A stretch of 14,528 nt of DNA from Gemmatimonadota bacterium (lineage in GTDB: Bacteria > Gemmatimonadota > Gemmatimonadetes > Palauibacterales > Palauibacteraceae). How positions within the stretch are numbered: position 1 is the first letter of the stretch; every line of letters begins with the position of its first letter. Where the stretch lies: positions 1 through 14,528 of the forward strand of contig JAENXO010000018.1 of the NCBI GenBank assembly GCA_016649455.1, in the 5' to 3' direction. Below the pieces are notes generated by a model. The model was not told the origin of the DNA and did no database searches. It was given only the letters and a program-made list of their open reading frames with translations. The position numbers and the translations under genes are program-made. Below are positions 14,495 to 14,528 of this stretch, in pieces.

Positions 14495-14528
14495 GAATCC
14501 ACTCCCGAATCGATCTACGGTTCAGTCC

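Overview
This window is a GC-rich bacterial chromosomal segment in which every gene I can support lies on the minus strand. In transcription order it reads from the right edge to the left. Protein features suggest a Gram-negative, possibly Gemmatimonadota-like bacterium: HprK together with a mannose-type PTS, a bifunctional-nuclease (BFN) protein with a tail ending in DPEDFGKF, a signal-peptide-bearing periplasmic binding protein, and very frequent GTG/TTG starts. The phylum is an inference from gene content and was not tested.

Layout in transcription order. (1) 14494-12385: riboflavin biosynthesis (ribBA, ribH) coupled to nusB. (2) 12373-11267: a GT4-type glycosyltransferase of unknown acceptor. 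(3) 11248-5497: ribosome hibernation factor (hpf), HPr kinase/phosphorylase (hprK), a complete mannose-family PTS permease as four separate genes (EIIA, EIIB, EIIC, EIID), HPr (ptsH) and enzyme I (ptsI). (4) 5414-2809: the S-adenosylmethionine cycle genes metK and ahcY. (5) 2792-1219: a BFN/DUF151 protein coupled to an uncharacterised signal-peptide and membrane-anchored protein. (6) 1173-1: a separate transcription unit with a promoter candidate, a cobalamin riboswitch, an intrinsic terminator and a BtuF-like B12-binding protein that runs off the left edge.

The genes from 14494 to 1219 are extremely tightly packed. Most junctions overlap by 4 bases (GTGA or ATGA), and the only gaps above 20 bases are the 82-83 base spaces before metK and ahcY, so much of it could be co-transcribed. 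The PTS block is self-contained: phosphate would pass from PEP to EI (His194), HPr (His28), EIIA (His11) and EIIB (His14) to a sugar carried by EIIC/EIID, while HprK would modify HPr on Ser59. MetK makes SAM and AhcY removes the SAH product. The adjacent B12-regulated import gene makes biological sense if this organism uses B12-dependent methionine synthase, but that gene is not in the window.

Most of the window is recognisable housekeeping and sugar-transport biology. I see no CRISPR array, tRNA, rRNA, insertion sequence or phage gene. The most interesting items are the B12 riboswitch whose terminator hairpin appears to contain the ribosome binding site, the variant active-site loop of enzyme I, and the uncharacterised membrane protein translationally coupled to the BFN nuclease.
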